A model generated the notes under the pieces. It was not told the DNA's origin. It saw only the letters and a program-made list of their open reading frames with translations, and made no database searches. This document shows, piece by piece, positions 30,300-38,280 of a stretch of 64,000 nt of DNA. Each line of letters begins with the position of its first letter. Positions within the stretch are counted from its first letter, which is position 1. The position numbers and the translations under genes are program-made. Origin of the DNA: Bacillota bacterium (lineage in GTDB: Bacteria; Bacillota; DTU030; DUMP01); the NCBI GenBank assembly GCA_030154105.1, contig JASKKP010000001.1, positions 165,286 through 229,285 of the forward strand, in the 5' to 3' direction.

Positions 30300-30830
30300 A
30301 TGAAGGTTAAAGAAATGGCCGTTACCGCCCTTTTCTTGGCCTTAGGTTTTGTGCTCCACCAAATTACGGTAGGGCTTTTGGCCGGGATGAAACCGGACTT
30401 CGTCATTACCATGCTGTTTGTTTCATTTCTCATCCTCCGCAACGCGCGCTTGACCTTGCCCGCCGGCCTGGCGGCTGGAATCATCGCCGCCCTTACCACT
30501 TCCATGCCGGGTGGGCAACTACCGAACATCATCGATAAGCTGATAACCGCTGCGGTGGCCATGGGCATCATTAAGGCTCTGTCCGGGCACCTCAACGATT
30601 ACCTGCTGGCGGCAGTCGTGGGCTTCGTCGGTACCATCGTCAGCGGCCTGGCCTTTATCAGCTCTCTGGCCGTCATTATCGGTTTGCCGGCCCCGTTCAT
30701 GGCCCTCTTCGTGACCGTCGTACTTCCGACGGCGGCCATCAACACCTTCCTGACCCCCTTCCTGTACGGCATTGCCCTGGCCCCTGCGCGCTCCCTGGGC
30801 CTGGTAGGGCAAAGCAGGCATTCGGCGTAG
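30300..30830 (+). CDS. trpP: tryptophan transporter TrpP
   Basis: This 176-residue membrane protein has five or six hydrophobic segments and resembles TrpP, an ECF-type substrate-binding membrane protein for tryptophan uptake. The family phrase MKVKEMAVTALFLALGFVLHQI opens the protein, and PGGQLPNIIDKL lies near residue 75. ATG at 30300 follows GGAGGAGGAT; the frame extends upstream through the leader and is not used. The tryptophan codon in the T-box upstream supports the substrate. No energising ATPase genes are adjacent. Confidence 0.9.
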   Translation: MKVKEMAVTALFLALGFVLHQITVGLLAGMKPDFVITMLFVSFLILRNARLTLPAGLAAGIIAALTTSMPGGQLPNIIDKLITAAVAMGIIKALSGHLNDYLLAAVVGFVGTIVSGLAFISSLAVIIGLPAPFMALFVTVVLPTAAINTFLTPFLYGIALAPARSLGLVGQSRHSA

Positions 30831-30891
30831 GATGGTGTAAAAAGCTCCAGGCGAGCATTAAGCCCAACCGCATACTAAACCCGGTTCCATT

Positions 30892-30924
30892 GCCTCCGGA
30901 TTGCTTCGGCCGGAGGCGTTTTTT
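30892..30924 (+). terminator. terminator after trpP
   Basis: GCCTCCGG (30892-30899) pairs with CCGGAGGC (30910-30917), followed by GTTTTTTC. It ends the trpP unit. The remaining bases up to 31141 show no gene and no recognised RNA. Confidence 0.85.
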
Positions 30925-31141
30925 CTTTCGCCTGCATCCTTGCTTGACCGGAAACTCGGCCAGCCTTTCCAGCTTCTGCGTTCAGCTGAGCGGTGCTGCC
31001 AGGGGTTTAGCCTGAAGTTGACCGAAACTCTTTTTCTCCCGGTGAGGGAACTTTTTTCTTTCTAAAGCGTCATATTGACGGTGGGCTTTTGTGGACAAGG
31101 GCGAATAACTAAAACGCCGGCCCGCGAAGGAGGCGAAAGAA

Positions 31142-31336
31142 GTGGACAAGACTTGCCTTTCCTGTGGTCAGCCGCTGGAGCTCCTCGGGCGGAGGCAATT
31201 CCGGGTGGGCGGAACGACCGGCGGCTGGAAACTGCTCTTCGGCGAATGGGCCGAGCTGGGGGAAGAGCTGGTCGACTTTGAAGTCTGGGCTTGCCCGGGG
31301 TGCCGCAAAGTGGAGTTCTACTTGCCGGAGAAATAA
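31142..31336 (+). CDS. small zinc-ribbon protein
   Basis: This 64-residue protein has two CxxC pairs, CLSCGQP at residues 4-10 and CPGCRK near 51-56, which together should bind one zinc. Between them lies a strand-rich segment (REFRVGG-like QFRVGGTTGGWKLLFGEWAEL). GTG at 31142 follows GAAGGAGG (31126-31133). Function is unknown; similar small proteins occur in many Clostridia. It is convergent with the YlmH-like gene. Confidence 0.75.
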   Translation: MDKTCLSCGQPLELLGRRQFRVGGTTGGWKLLFGEWAELGEELVDFEVWACPGCRKVEFYLPEK

Positions 31337-31412
31337 GGTTCAAGGCCGGGGAAAAAGCGATTTTCAGCCTGCCTTTTTCCTGAGATTGCGGCGGGCAGAG
31401 CCTCGCTGCCTT

Positions 31413-32180
31413 TTAAAGATAGCGCTCGAGGATGGCGACTACCCGCCCTTTTTTGGTCGTGCCGCCGAGCTCAACCAGGCGGGCCCGGCCCAGGCCGCGC
31501 ACGGAGAGGATGGCCCCCGGAGGAACCGGAAATGCCGGATCGGTCACCGGCTCGAAGTTTACCTCGACGCGTTCCCCGGTAATAATTGGGACGGCTTTGG
31601 TGCGCGACAGCCCGAAGGCGGCCGCCACAATGCTATCGAGCCGCGGTGAGGCTAGCGTGGTGCGGATTTCCTTAACCCGGCGCGGTGGCGGGGTAAGTTC
31701 CGCCAGCGGCAGAGGGGCGACGTTTACCGGCGCGCGGCCGGCGCTTTTCAGATTGCCGGCTATATAAGGAGCGATTTCTTTAAGCACCAGCACCTGGGCG
31801 CGCTCCTCTTCTACCAGGATGTCGCCCACCTGCTCCCGCTTGATCCCCAACCCCAAGATGGCCCCCAGGAGGTCGCGGTGGCGGAGAGCGTAAAAGCGCG
31901 CCGGCCAAGTTAGGAGAAGGGCCGCAAAGGGCGGAGCAGCGGAGAGCTCCGCCTCCGGATCGAGGTATTCCGGGCAGAGGAGGAGCACCCGGCGCTCGGC
32001 GTCGGCATAGCCGCCGCTTAAGGCGAAGCGCAGGTCCGGGGCTTTGCGCTCCAGATAGCGGGTGGCATGAGCTACCTCGGCCGGGTCGAGAAAAGGCGTG
32101 CTGCGGGCCCGGCCCGTACGGCGTACCCAGGCGGCCATATCTTCCAGGCGCGCCTCAAGGAATTTCCGTTCTTCTTCCAC
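31413..32180 (-). CDS. YlmH-like RNA-binding protein with S4 domain
   Basis: This 255-residue protein matches the YlmH family: an N-terminal alpha/beta region (ALSGGYADAERRVLLLCP, then LRHRDLLGAILGLGIKREQVGDIL) and a C-terminal S4 RNA-binding domain (LDSIVAAAFGLSRTKAVPIITGERVEVN). YlmH binds ribosomal complexes and in Bacillus has a role in ribosome quality control. In most Firmicutes it lies in the division cluster, but here it stands apart from division genes. The GTG start at 32180 has a weak AAGAAGGGAA site. Confidence 0.85.
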   Translation of the reverse strand: MEEERKFLEARLEDMAAWVRRTGRARSTPFLDPAEVAHATRYLERKAPDLRFALSGGYADAERRVLLLCPEYLDPEAELSAAPPFAALLLTWPARFYALRHRDLLGAILGLGIKREQVGDILVEEERAQVLVLKEIAPYIAGNLKSAGRAPVNVAPLPLAELTPPPRRVKEIRTTLASPRLDSIVAAAFGLSRTKAVPIITGERVEVNFEPVTDPAFPVPPGAILSVRGLGRARLVELGGTTKKGRVVAILERYL

Positions 32181-32249
32181 GGCTTCCCTTCTTTCTCCAA
32201 TGGGAGTTGTGGTCTAAAAGCGGACTGCGGCCTTAGACCGTCCGAACCG

Positions 32250-32921
32250 TTAGTTTAGCCGGCGCCAGAGAAGGTAGGAATGGACAACGGGAATAATCCC
32301 GGCGGCGGTGAGGGCGATAAGGAGCAGGGGAGTGCCTACGGCGGCCGGGAGAAATGCCGCTGCCGCCCCGGCCAGCCCGGCTACCACCCAGATGCGCGCC
32401 GCCGCGCGGTGGGTCTTCTGCCAGACCTCCTCGCTGGCCAGCGTCCAGGGGGTCTTGATGCCCACAAAGTAATTGTAACGGATTTGCCCCATTACGTTGC
32501 CCAGGAGAATAAAGAGGAGCGGCAGTCCCAAGCGGAAGAACCACGTGGGGCCGGATATATACCCCAGTGCCGTCCCCAGAATGGCCAGCTGCAGGAGACA
32601 CATGAAGAGCACCAAGAGAGCCTTCAGGAACCGGTACGTACCGGCGAAGCGCGCGTAGTTCGCCCGGCGCGGATCAATAAGGGGCAGTACCAGGAACAAC
32701 AGGTAGAGGCCGGCCGTAAGCATGGGTTGGAAAAATACGGCGAAGGTGCGGCTGGCATACCCGTCCACCTCGCCCCGCAGGTTCCAGTGGCTGGGCACTT
32801 GCTCCGGGAGACGGGGAGCGAGGTACAACCCCAGAAGGAATGTCCCTGCGATGATCAACCAAAGGGGCCAGTCTTTCTTGATTTCCCTCCAGCTCAAACG
32901 GTAGGTGTTCTCAGAGTTCAC
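32250..32921 (-). CDS. sdpI: SdpI-family membrane protein
   Basis: This 223-residue membrane protein has six likely helices: two in the N-terminal DUF1648-like half (PEQVPSHWNLRGEVDGYASR between them) and four in the C-terminal SdpI half, with RYNYFVGIKTPWTLASEEVWQKTHR. In Bacillus, SdpI gives immunity to the SdpC killing factor and sequesters the repressor SdpR. GTG at 32921 lies 11 bases inside the upstream regulator gene, so the two are coupled. No sdpABC toxin genes are visible in the window. Confidence 0.87.
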   Translation of the reverse strand: MNSENTYRLSWREIKKDWPLWLIIAGTFLLGLYLAPRLPEQVPSHWNLRGEVDGYASRTFAVFFQPMLTAGLYLLFLVLPLIDPRRANYARFAGTYRFLKALLVLFMCLLQLAILGTALGYISGPTWFFRLGLPLLFILLGNVMGQIRYNYFVGIKTPWTLASEEVWQKTHRAAARIWVVAGLAGAAAAFLPAAVGTPLLLIALTAAGIIPVVHSYLLWRRLN

Positions 32922-33243
32922 GTTTACCCTCCTCCTGCGGATTTTCCGGGGCCGTGGAATTGTCCTTCACTTTGGCTGCGGTAAGTTCCAGCAGCCAGGC
33001 CAGAGCTTCCTGGAAAACGGTGGTGTTCAGCGAATAGACGATGTTTTGGCCCTGGCGTTCGTCGCTCACCAGGCCGGCCTGTTTCAAGATGTTCAGGTGG
33101 TGCGAGATACTGGGTTTGGAGATGGAGAAGTGGGCGGCGATTTCCCCCGCCGTAAGATCCCTCTCCCGCAGGAGTTCCAGTATGCGCCTGCGTGTACCGT
33201 CGGCCAGGGCCTTGAACATCAAATTAAACGGCGTAAGCACCAC
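32911..33243 (-). CDS. sdpR: ArsR-family repressor, SdpR-like
   Basis: This 110-residue winged-helix protein has the pattern LADGTRRRILELLRERDLTAGEIAAHFSISKPSISHHLNILKQAGLVSDERQGQNIVYSLN, close to Bacillus SdpR. No metal-binding cysteine motif is seen, fitting the non-metal SdpR type. I keep GTG at 33243; the ATG eight codons later (MFKALADGTRR) matches the SdpR N-terminus but has no ribosome site. It is followed by sdpI in an overlapping pair, and an operator lies upstream, so autoregulation is likely. Confidence 0.88.
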   Translation of the reverse strand: MVLTPFNLMFKALADGTRRRILELLRERDLTAGEIAAHFSISKPSISHHLNILKQAGLVSDERQGQNIVYSLNTTVFQEALAWLLELTAAKVKDNSTAPENPQEEGKREL

Positions 33244-33276
33244 GCCCCCTTCCTTGCCCGGTTTCCGGCGCCGAAC

Positions 33277-33338
33277 TTAGATGTTTAGAAACATGTCTAA
33301 CTAAGCCCATTATACGGCGCCGGCTCATCGCCTGTCAA
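33277..33338 (-). promoter_or_regulatory. promoter and operator of the sdpR-sdpI pair
   Basis: On the minus strand TTGACA (33333-33338), 18 bases and TATAAT (33309-33314) form a strong promoter. Just downstream, on the plus-strand coordinates, TTAGATGTTT (33277-33286) and AAACATGTCTAA (33289-33300) form an inverted repeat covering the transcription start. This is the expected place for repression by the ArsR-type protein. Confidence 0.82.
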
Positions 33339-33476
33339 CGCCACATGTTTGGTTAGGCTTCCGGCAAAGTTCGGCGCGGGGGAGGAAGAACGGAAAGCAG
33401 CAGGAAATCACGCGGTACGGCGAGAATAGGGCGAAGAGGCCGGAAATGCCAACTTTCAGGAAAGGACGGGTGAGGG

Positions 33477-34430
33477 ATGGAACTCCGAAAGCTGGGCCGG
33501 ACGGGGCTTGAGGTGACAGAACTCTGCTTCGGCGTTCTGCCTTTAGGGCCGCTGCAGAAAAACATAGGCGAAGAGGCGGCGGTGGACCTCATTCGGGAAG
33601 CTCTGGATCTCGGGATCAACTTTTTTGATACTGCGGAAAGCTACCAGACTCAGGTCTACTTGGGCAAGGCTCTAAGGGGAAGGGAAAGGCAGAGCGTTGT
33701 CTTGGCGACCAAGTCGGCTGCCAAGACCTACGAGGAGATGCGCGCCAGCGTGGAAAAGTCCCTGGCCGAACTCCAGACCGACTACATCGATATTTACCAT
33801 TTACATGCTGCACGGGTTACGCCGGCCGTCTTCAGTGAGCGGGCCGGAGCGCTGGAGTGTCTTAAGGAATACAAGGCAAAGGGAAAAATCCGGGCCGTGG
33901 GAATATCGACGCACTCGGTGGAGGTGACCGCTGCCGCCGCCCGCCGGGACGATATTGACGTGATCTTCCCGCTCATCAATAAGCTCGGGCTCGGCATCCT
34001 CGGTGGAACCCGGGCGGAAATGGAGGCGGCCATTGAGGTTGCGGCAGCTCGGGGCAAGGGAGTTTACGCCATGAAGGCCCTGGCCGGCGGGCACTTGGTC
34101 GAGGAGATCCCGGAAGCGGTGAAGTATGTACGGGGTCTTACCGGCGTGAGCGCGGTGGCCGTGGGAATGGTGGACCGCAGCGAACTTTACTACAACGTCG
34201 AACTTTTCGAGCGGGGTGAAGTTTCACCGGCACGGGCTGCAGCCGCCACCAAGAAGCGCAAGCGCCTTATTGTTCTCGACTTTTGTCGCGGCTGCGGTAC
34301 CTGCGTGCGCACCTGCCCCAACCGGGCTCTAAGCCTGGCCGGCGGCAAAGCGAAGGTGGATCCGGACCGCTGCCTCCTTTGCGGTTACTGCAATCCGGTT
34401 TGTCCGGAGTTTGCGCTGCGCCTGGTGTAA
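33477..34430 (+). CDS. aldo/keto reductase with C-terminal ferredoxin domain, second copy
   Basis: This 317-residue fusion has an aldo/keto reductase barrel with the catalytic set Asp51 and Tyr56 (FFDTAESYQ), Lys79 (ATKS) and His110 (YHLHAAR). The C-terminal 2[4Fe-4S] ferredoxin domain has CRGCGTCVRTCP and CLLCGYCNPVCP. It differs from the copy at 27862-28878 in lacking the longer tail. ATG at 33477 follows GGGTGAGGG. The small ferredoxin-like gene just downstream may have been part of the same electron-transfer unit. The substrate is unknown. Confidence 0.9.
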   Translation: MELRKLGRTGLEVTELCFGVLPLGPLQKNIGEEAAVDLIREALDLGINFFDTAESYQTQVYLGKALRGRERQSVVLATKSAAKTYEEMRASVEKSLAELQTDYIDIYHLHAARVTPAVFSERAGALECLKEYKAKGKIRAVGISTHSVEVTAAAARRDDIDVIFPLINKLGLGILGGTRAEMEAAIEVAAARGKGVYAMKALAGGHLVEEIPEAVKYVRGLTGVSAVAVGMVDRSELYYNVELFERGEVSPARAAAATKKRKRLIVLDFCRGCGTCVRTCPNRALSLAGGKAKVDPDRCLLCGYCNPVCPEFALRLV

Positions 34431-34452
34431 GCGGGCGGGAGGGGGAGAACCA

Positions 34453-34566
34453 ATGACGTACGTCAATACGGAAAAATGCGTCGGCTGCGGCCTCTGCCTG
34501 CCCTACTGTCCGCTCGAAGCGATCAGCCTGAAAGCTGGCCATGCCTGGGTGGATCCCGATCGCTAG
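34453..34566 (+). CDS. very short 4Fe-4S ferredoxin-like protein, probably truncated
   Basis: An ATG at 34453 opens a 37-residue frame beginning MTYVNTEKCVGCGLCLPYCP, a complete four-cysteine cluster motif. It ends after WVDPDR with TAG at 34564-34566. Ferredoxins with this start normally continue after VDPDR with a second cysteine cluster, so the gene looks cut short. It lies 22 bases after the reductase gene and directly ahead of the start-less frame at 34569-34841. A natural one-cluster protein is possible but unusual. Confidence 0.5.
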   Translation: MTYVNTEKCVGCGLCLPYCPLEAISLKAGHAWVDPDR

Positions 34567-34568
34567 CC

Positions 34569-34841
34569 GGGGTAACGCCTCATACCATCAATTACTCCCT
34601 CGGTGTTTGGGGGCGCAGAGATAAGCTTCCCTCCGACGATATTCTGGCCATCACCACCATGTGCGGCCACCACATGATTTCGCCGCGGCTGGTGGAGAAG
34701 CTGATCATAGAGGTGAAACAAGGTCGCTTTACACCTCGGGAAGCGGCGCTTAAGCTCTCCAGCTTTTGCCACTGCGGCATCTTCAACCACATCCGGGCGG
34801 AGAAGCTCATCCGCCGCTACGCCGGGCTGGAAGGCGAGTAG
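34569..34841 (+). pseudogene. C-terminal part of a Cys/His-rich protein without a good start
   Basis: The frame encodes a protein-like segment with TMCGHHMISPRLVEKLI and LSSFCHCGIFNHIRAEKLIRR, resembling small anaerobe proteins with conserved CGHH and CxCGIFN motifs as I recall them. No ATG, GTG or TTG with a ribosome site precedes it in this frame except an ATG at 34476 inside the ferredoxin gene, in another frame. It may be the tail of the ferredoxin gene shifted out of frame, or a separate gene with a non-standard start. Confidence 0.5.
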
Positions 34842-34986
34842 TTGGGTCAGGGCAGGCACGGGCGGATATGCGGAGCCTGCCATCTTTTTAACAAATCTTC
34901 CCCGTGCCGGCTTCCCTTGGCAGGAAAGTAACAGAGGCATGCCGAAAGGGGAAAGTGGGAAAGTTTGTGTGTAGGAGGAAGGTAGT

Positions 34987-36750
34987 TTGCCTACACTGGA
35001 AGACCTGAAGCGCCGCCTGGTCGCCATTGACGGGCACGGTTACAAAGCCTACCAGACCCTAGAGGGAGCCTACGATTTTGGCCCTTTCACGCTCTACTTA
35101 GATCATGCCCAAAGCGACCCGTTTGCTCCGCCCTCCCGCCTCAGGGTGCGGCTGTCCCAGAAGGAAGCTGCCTTCCCGTCAAGCCTTTGGCAAACTCCGG
35201 AGCGGCGGCTGGGGCTGGAGGATTTTCTTACCCGCGCCTGTGCGCGGGCCTGCCAAGAAGTGGCCCGTGGCCACCGCGGAACGGGTAAAAGCGGGCTTAT
35301 AGCCGTGCAGCGGGCAGGCCAGGAAATCCTGGAGCGCACGGCGGTGGTTGTTACTCCGGACTACGTGGAAGCACGCCTCAGTGTGGGGCTGCCGGCCGCC
35401 GGCCGGCGCGTGCTCGCCCGCCAGGCGCTGGCCATTCTTACCGAAGAGATTCCGGCCATCGTGGAGCGGGCGCTGCGTTATCGGAACCTGGACGCAAAGG
35501 CTCTGGCCCTACACGTGGATACTGCCGAGGACCAAGCGGTGCTGAGGAGGGCGCTGGATGAACTCGGGTTGGTGGCTTTTGTGGCCGACGGGGCCGTACT
35601 CCCCCGCGAAAGCGGCGCCAGCGACCGGCCGCTCAAGGAAGGCCGGGTGGTGCCCTTCCGCACGCCACCGGAGCTGGCGGTAGAAATCGACCTTCCGCAC
35701 CGGGGCCGGGTGCGCGGCATGGGCATACCCCGCGGGGTGACGCTGATCGTGGGCGGCGGTTACCACGGCAAGTCAACGCTCCTTCGGGCCATCGAGCGCG
35801 GCGTCTACAACCACATCCCCGGAGACGGCCGGGAACTCGTGGTCACCGTGGCCGACGCGGTAAAGATCCGCGCCGAAGATGGCCGCAGCGTAGCCGGCGT
35901 AGATATCAGCCCCTTCATCAGCGACCTTCCTTTCGGCCAGGACACGCGGAACTTCTCCACTCCCAACGCCAGCGGCAGCACCTCGCAGGCGGCCAACATC
36001 GTAGAGGCCTTGGAGGTGGGGACGAGGCTACTTCTCCTCGACGAAGATACCAGCGCCACCAATTTCATGATCCGCGATGCGCGCATGCAGGAGCTTATTC
36101 CCAAGGCGGGCGAACCCATTACGCCCTTCATTGACCGGGTGCGCGAACTTTACCAGCGCTTCGGCGTATCTACCATTCTGGTGGTGGGCGGGGCAGGCGA
36201 CTACCTGGATGTAGCCGACCGGGTAATTCGCATGCAAAACTACCTCCCGGCCGAGGTAACCGGCCGTGCCCGGGCCATTGCCGCCGCGCGCCCGAGCGGC
36301 CGCCGCCCGGAACCCGGGCGCCCGCTTACCCGCGTGACGGAGCGTATTCCGCTGCCGGAAAGCTTTGCTCTTGGCGCCCGGGAAAAAGTGAAGGCCAAGG
36401 GGACGGATACCGTCCTCCTCGGCCATGAGGAACTGGACCTTGCCAACGTAGAACAACTGGTAGACCCGGCCCAAGCCAACGCCATTGCGGCCATGCTGCG
36501 CTATGCGGTCGGCCGTTACGTAGACGGGCGGCGGACGCTGCGCGAGGTGATTGCGGCCGTGTTTGGCGACTGCGCCCGGGACGGGCTGGAGGTAATCTCG
36601 CCCTGGCGGGGACAGCACCCGGGCGAGCTGGCCATGCCGCGCCCGTACGAGGTAGCCGCAGCCATTAATCGTTTGCGCCGGCTAAAGGTGCGCCAGCTCA
36701 GGCGGTTAGCCGATCAAGATGCCGATGGCGGCGGCCAAGACCAGCGCTAG
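34987..36750 (+). CDS. ABC-class ATPase of predicted class (PF09818-like)
   Basis: This 587-residue soluble protein matches the 'ABC ATPase of the predicted class' family. It has an N-terminal domain (FTLYLDHAQSDPFAPPSRLRVR), a Walker A GGGYHGKST near residues 257-265, a signature-like NFSTPNASGSTSQAANI, and a Walker B LLLLDEDTSATNFMIRD. No membrane partner is adjacent. The function is unknown. TTG at 34987 follows AGGAGGAAGG (34973-34982). Its last 45 bases overlap, head-on, the 3' end of the ChrA gene on the other strand. Confidence 0.88.
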   Translation: MPTLEDLKRRLVAIDGHGYKAYQTLEGAYDFGPFTLYLDHAQSDPFAPPSRLRVRLSQKEAAFPSSLWQTPERRLGLEDFLTRACARACQEVARGHRGTGKSGLIAVQRAGQEILERTAVVVTPDYVEARLSVGLPAAGRRVLARQALAILTEEIPAIVERALRYRNLDAKALALHVDTAEDQAVLRRALDELGLVAFVADGAVLPRESGASDRPLKEGRVVPFRTPPELAVEIDLPHRGRVRGMGIPRGVTLIVGGGYHGKSTLLRAIERGVYNHIPGDGRELVVTVADAVKIRAEDGRSVAGVDISPFISDLPFGQDTRNFSTPNASGSTSQAANIVEALEVGTRLLLLDEDTSATNFMIRDARMQELIPKAGEPITPFIDRVRELYQRFGVSTILVVGGAGDYLDVADRVIRMQNYLPAEVTGRARAIAAARPSGRRPEPGRPLTRVTERIPLPESFALGAREKVKAKGTDTVLLGHEELDLANVEQLVDPAQANAIAAMLRYAVGRYVDGRRTLREVIAAVFGDCARDGLEVISPWRGQHPGELAMPRPYEVAAAINRLRRLKVRQLRRLADQDADGGGQDQR

Positions 36751-37224
36751 GATTGGATCGAGTTTGAAGTAGCGGATGGCCAAAAAAGCCAGCAGCGCGA
36801 TGAGCAAGCCGGCAAAGTTGGTAATAGATGAAGGAAGGATGCTCAAGGTAGCCGCTACAATCAGGGCCACTACCGCGGGGCGGATGCCGGTAAACATGGC
36901 CTTGACCACAGCCAGCGAACGGTAGCGGAGAAAGGCCCAGGTGAGTCCCAGGCTCACGAGTACCGAAGGCATTACCACGCCGGCCGTAGCGGCCGCCGAA
37001 CCCCAGACCCCGGCGACCTTGTAGCCGACAAAGGTCGCGGCATTGATGGCGATCGGCCCGGGCGTCACCTGCGAGATGGCGATCACGTCAATAAACTGGG
37101 ACATAGTCAGCCACCGGTGCAGGGTCACGATTTCCCTCTGGATTAACGGGATCATGGCGTAACCGCCGCCGAAGCTGAAAAGGCCGATCTTGAAGAAGGT
37201 GAGAAAAAGGTTGAGCACCATCAT
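36706..37224 (-). CDS. chrA: ChrA-family transporter, half-size, second subunit
   Basis: This 172-residue membrane protein is a short-chain CHR domain, with FSFGGGYAMIPLIQREIV at residues 16-33 and the second signature QVTPGPIAINAATFVGYK. Short CHR proteins occur as tandem pairs that together replace one long ChrA, exporting chromate or related oxyanions. In anaerobes the real substrate may differ. It starts three bases after its partner gene stops. The 3' end overlaps the convergent ATPase gene by 45 bases. Confidence 0.9.
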   Translation of the reverse strand: MMVLNLFLTFFKIGLFSFGGGYAMIPLIQREIVTLHRWLTMSQFIDVIAISQVTPGPIAINAATFVGYKVAGVWGSAAATAGVVMPSVLVSLGLTWAFLRYRSLAVVKAMFTGIRPAVVALIVAATLSILPSSITNFAGLLIALLAFLAIRYFKLDPILALVLAAAIGILIG

Positions 37225-37227
37225 GCC

Positions 37228-37887
37228 TTACCTGGTCTCCTTATTCTGCTCTTTTTGCTCGGCTCCGTTTGGAACTTGAGCCAGCCCAAGACGGGAAGCG
37301 GCCACGCCGGCGGCGGCCGCCGCGACGATGACGAGCACCGGATGCACGTTAAACACGGTGAGCGCCACCAGGGCGAGAAGGCCGAGAACGATGCTGAAAC
37401 GACTCTTGACGGCCGTCTTTCCCACGTCGAGCACGGCTTGGGCCATGAGGGCGATCACCGCCGGGCGCATTCCCGCCATGGCGGCGCGTACATAGGAGTT
37501 GTGCTGGACGCCGAGAAAGATGGAGGCGACCACCAAAATAATAATGAAAGACGGGAGGGTGGCTCCCACCACGGAAAAGAGTGCGCCGCCCAGGCCGCTC
37601 AGCTTGTAACCTGTGAGGGTGGCTATGTTCACGGCGATGGGGCCGGGGGAGCTTTGGGCGATGGCGATGGCGTCTACGAACTCTTCGTCTTCCATCCAAC
37701 GGGGGCGCTCGACGATGGACTTTTTGATGAGGGGGATCATGGCATAGCCGCCGCCAAAGGTAAAGGCGCCGATGGCGAGAAACGTCCAAAAAAGCCGCAA
37801 AGGTGTAGGAGGCAGCATCCTTTCCTTATCTTGTTCGGCCGGGGTTTGGTGGTTTACTGTAGGTTTAACACCTTTTTCGACTGCCAC
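37228..37887 (-). CDS. chrA: ChrA-family transporter, half-size, first subunit
   Basis: This is the first of the tandem short CHR proteins, 219 residues, with FTFGGGYAMIPLIKKSIVERPRW and QSSPGPIAVNIATLTGYK as the two family signatures. Extra hydrophilic sequence lies at both ends (about 28 residues at the N-terminus and 20 at the C-terminus). It pairs with the gene at 36706-37224, probably as a heterodimer of opposite topology. The GTG at 37887 has only a weak site. No regulator gene is adjacent. Confidence 0.9.
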   Translation of the reverse strand: MAVEKGVKPTVNHQTPAEQDKERMLPPTPLRLFWTFLAIGAFTFGGGYAMIPLIKKSIVERPRWMEDEEFVDAIAIAQSSPGPIAVNIATLTGYKLSGLGGALFSVVGATLPSFIIILVVASIFLGVQHNSYVRAAMAGMRPAVIALMAQAVLDVGKTAVKSRFSIVLGLLALVALTVFNVHPVLVIVAAAAAGVAASRLGLAQVPNGAEQKEQNKETR

Positions 37888-38060
37888 TCTTCTTACGCCC
37901 TTTCTTAAACTTAATCGACACTTAATCTCAGTTTAGCATAACCCGACGGACGAAGACCAGACCCAACTCCAAAGCCGGCTGCGCTTCTACTTTTCTTCTG
38001 CCGTTTGGGGAACTTTAAACAGCTAAGGCGGCATGGCCCATCGGCAGGAGAAAATATCCC

Positions 38061-38089
38061 TTGACACGGCGGCTGGGGCCCGCTAAAAT
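38061..38089 (+). promoter_or_regulatory. promoter of the S-box/metH unit
   Basis: TTGACA (38061-38066), 17 bases and TAAAAT (38084-38089) form a strong sigma-A promoter about 25 bases ahead of the S-box aptamer. Confidence 0.88.
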
Positions 38090-38113
38090 AAGGCTAACTA
38101 CAAGCGAATAGAA

Positions 38114-38219
38114 CTCTTATCAAGAGTGGCGGAGGGACTGGCCCTATGAAGCCCGGCAACCAATCGGAAGCGCCCGATCCGGTGCCAAGTCCAGCAGGAG
38201 TATTCCTGAAAGATAAGAG
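38114..38219 (+). ncRNA. SAM-I (S-box) riboswitch aptamer
   Basis: The conserved S-box blocks are in order: CTCTTATC-AAGAGTGGCGGAGGGACTGGCCC, ATGAAGCCCGGCAACC, GGTGCCAAGTCCAGCAGG and the closing GAAAGATAAGAG. P1 pairs CTCTTATC (38114-38121) with GATAAGAG (38212-38219) perfectly. High SAM should stabilise the aptamer and permit the terminator at 38229-38261, switching off the methionine synthase genes. Confidence 0.97.
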
Positions 38220-38228
38220 GAGCGTGAT

Positions 38229-38261
38229 GAGGCCTCTTCCTTTTGGGAAGGGGCCTCTTTT
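38229..38261 (+). terminator. S-box regulated terminator
   Basis: GAGGCCTCTTCC (38229-38240) pairs with GGAAGGGGCCTC (38246-38257), with one T-G pair, around a five-base loop, and runs into TTTT. It lies ten bases after the aptamer and twenty before the first gene. Confidence 0.9.
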
Positions 38262-38280
38262 GACGCCGGGAGGAAAAAAG

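Noticed and set aside
34453..34600. UAG read-through (pyrrolysine) in the short ferredoxin gene
   Set aside because: A second in-frame stop (TAA) follows three codons later, so read-through gains nothing.
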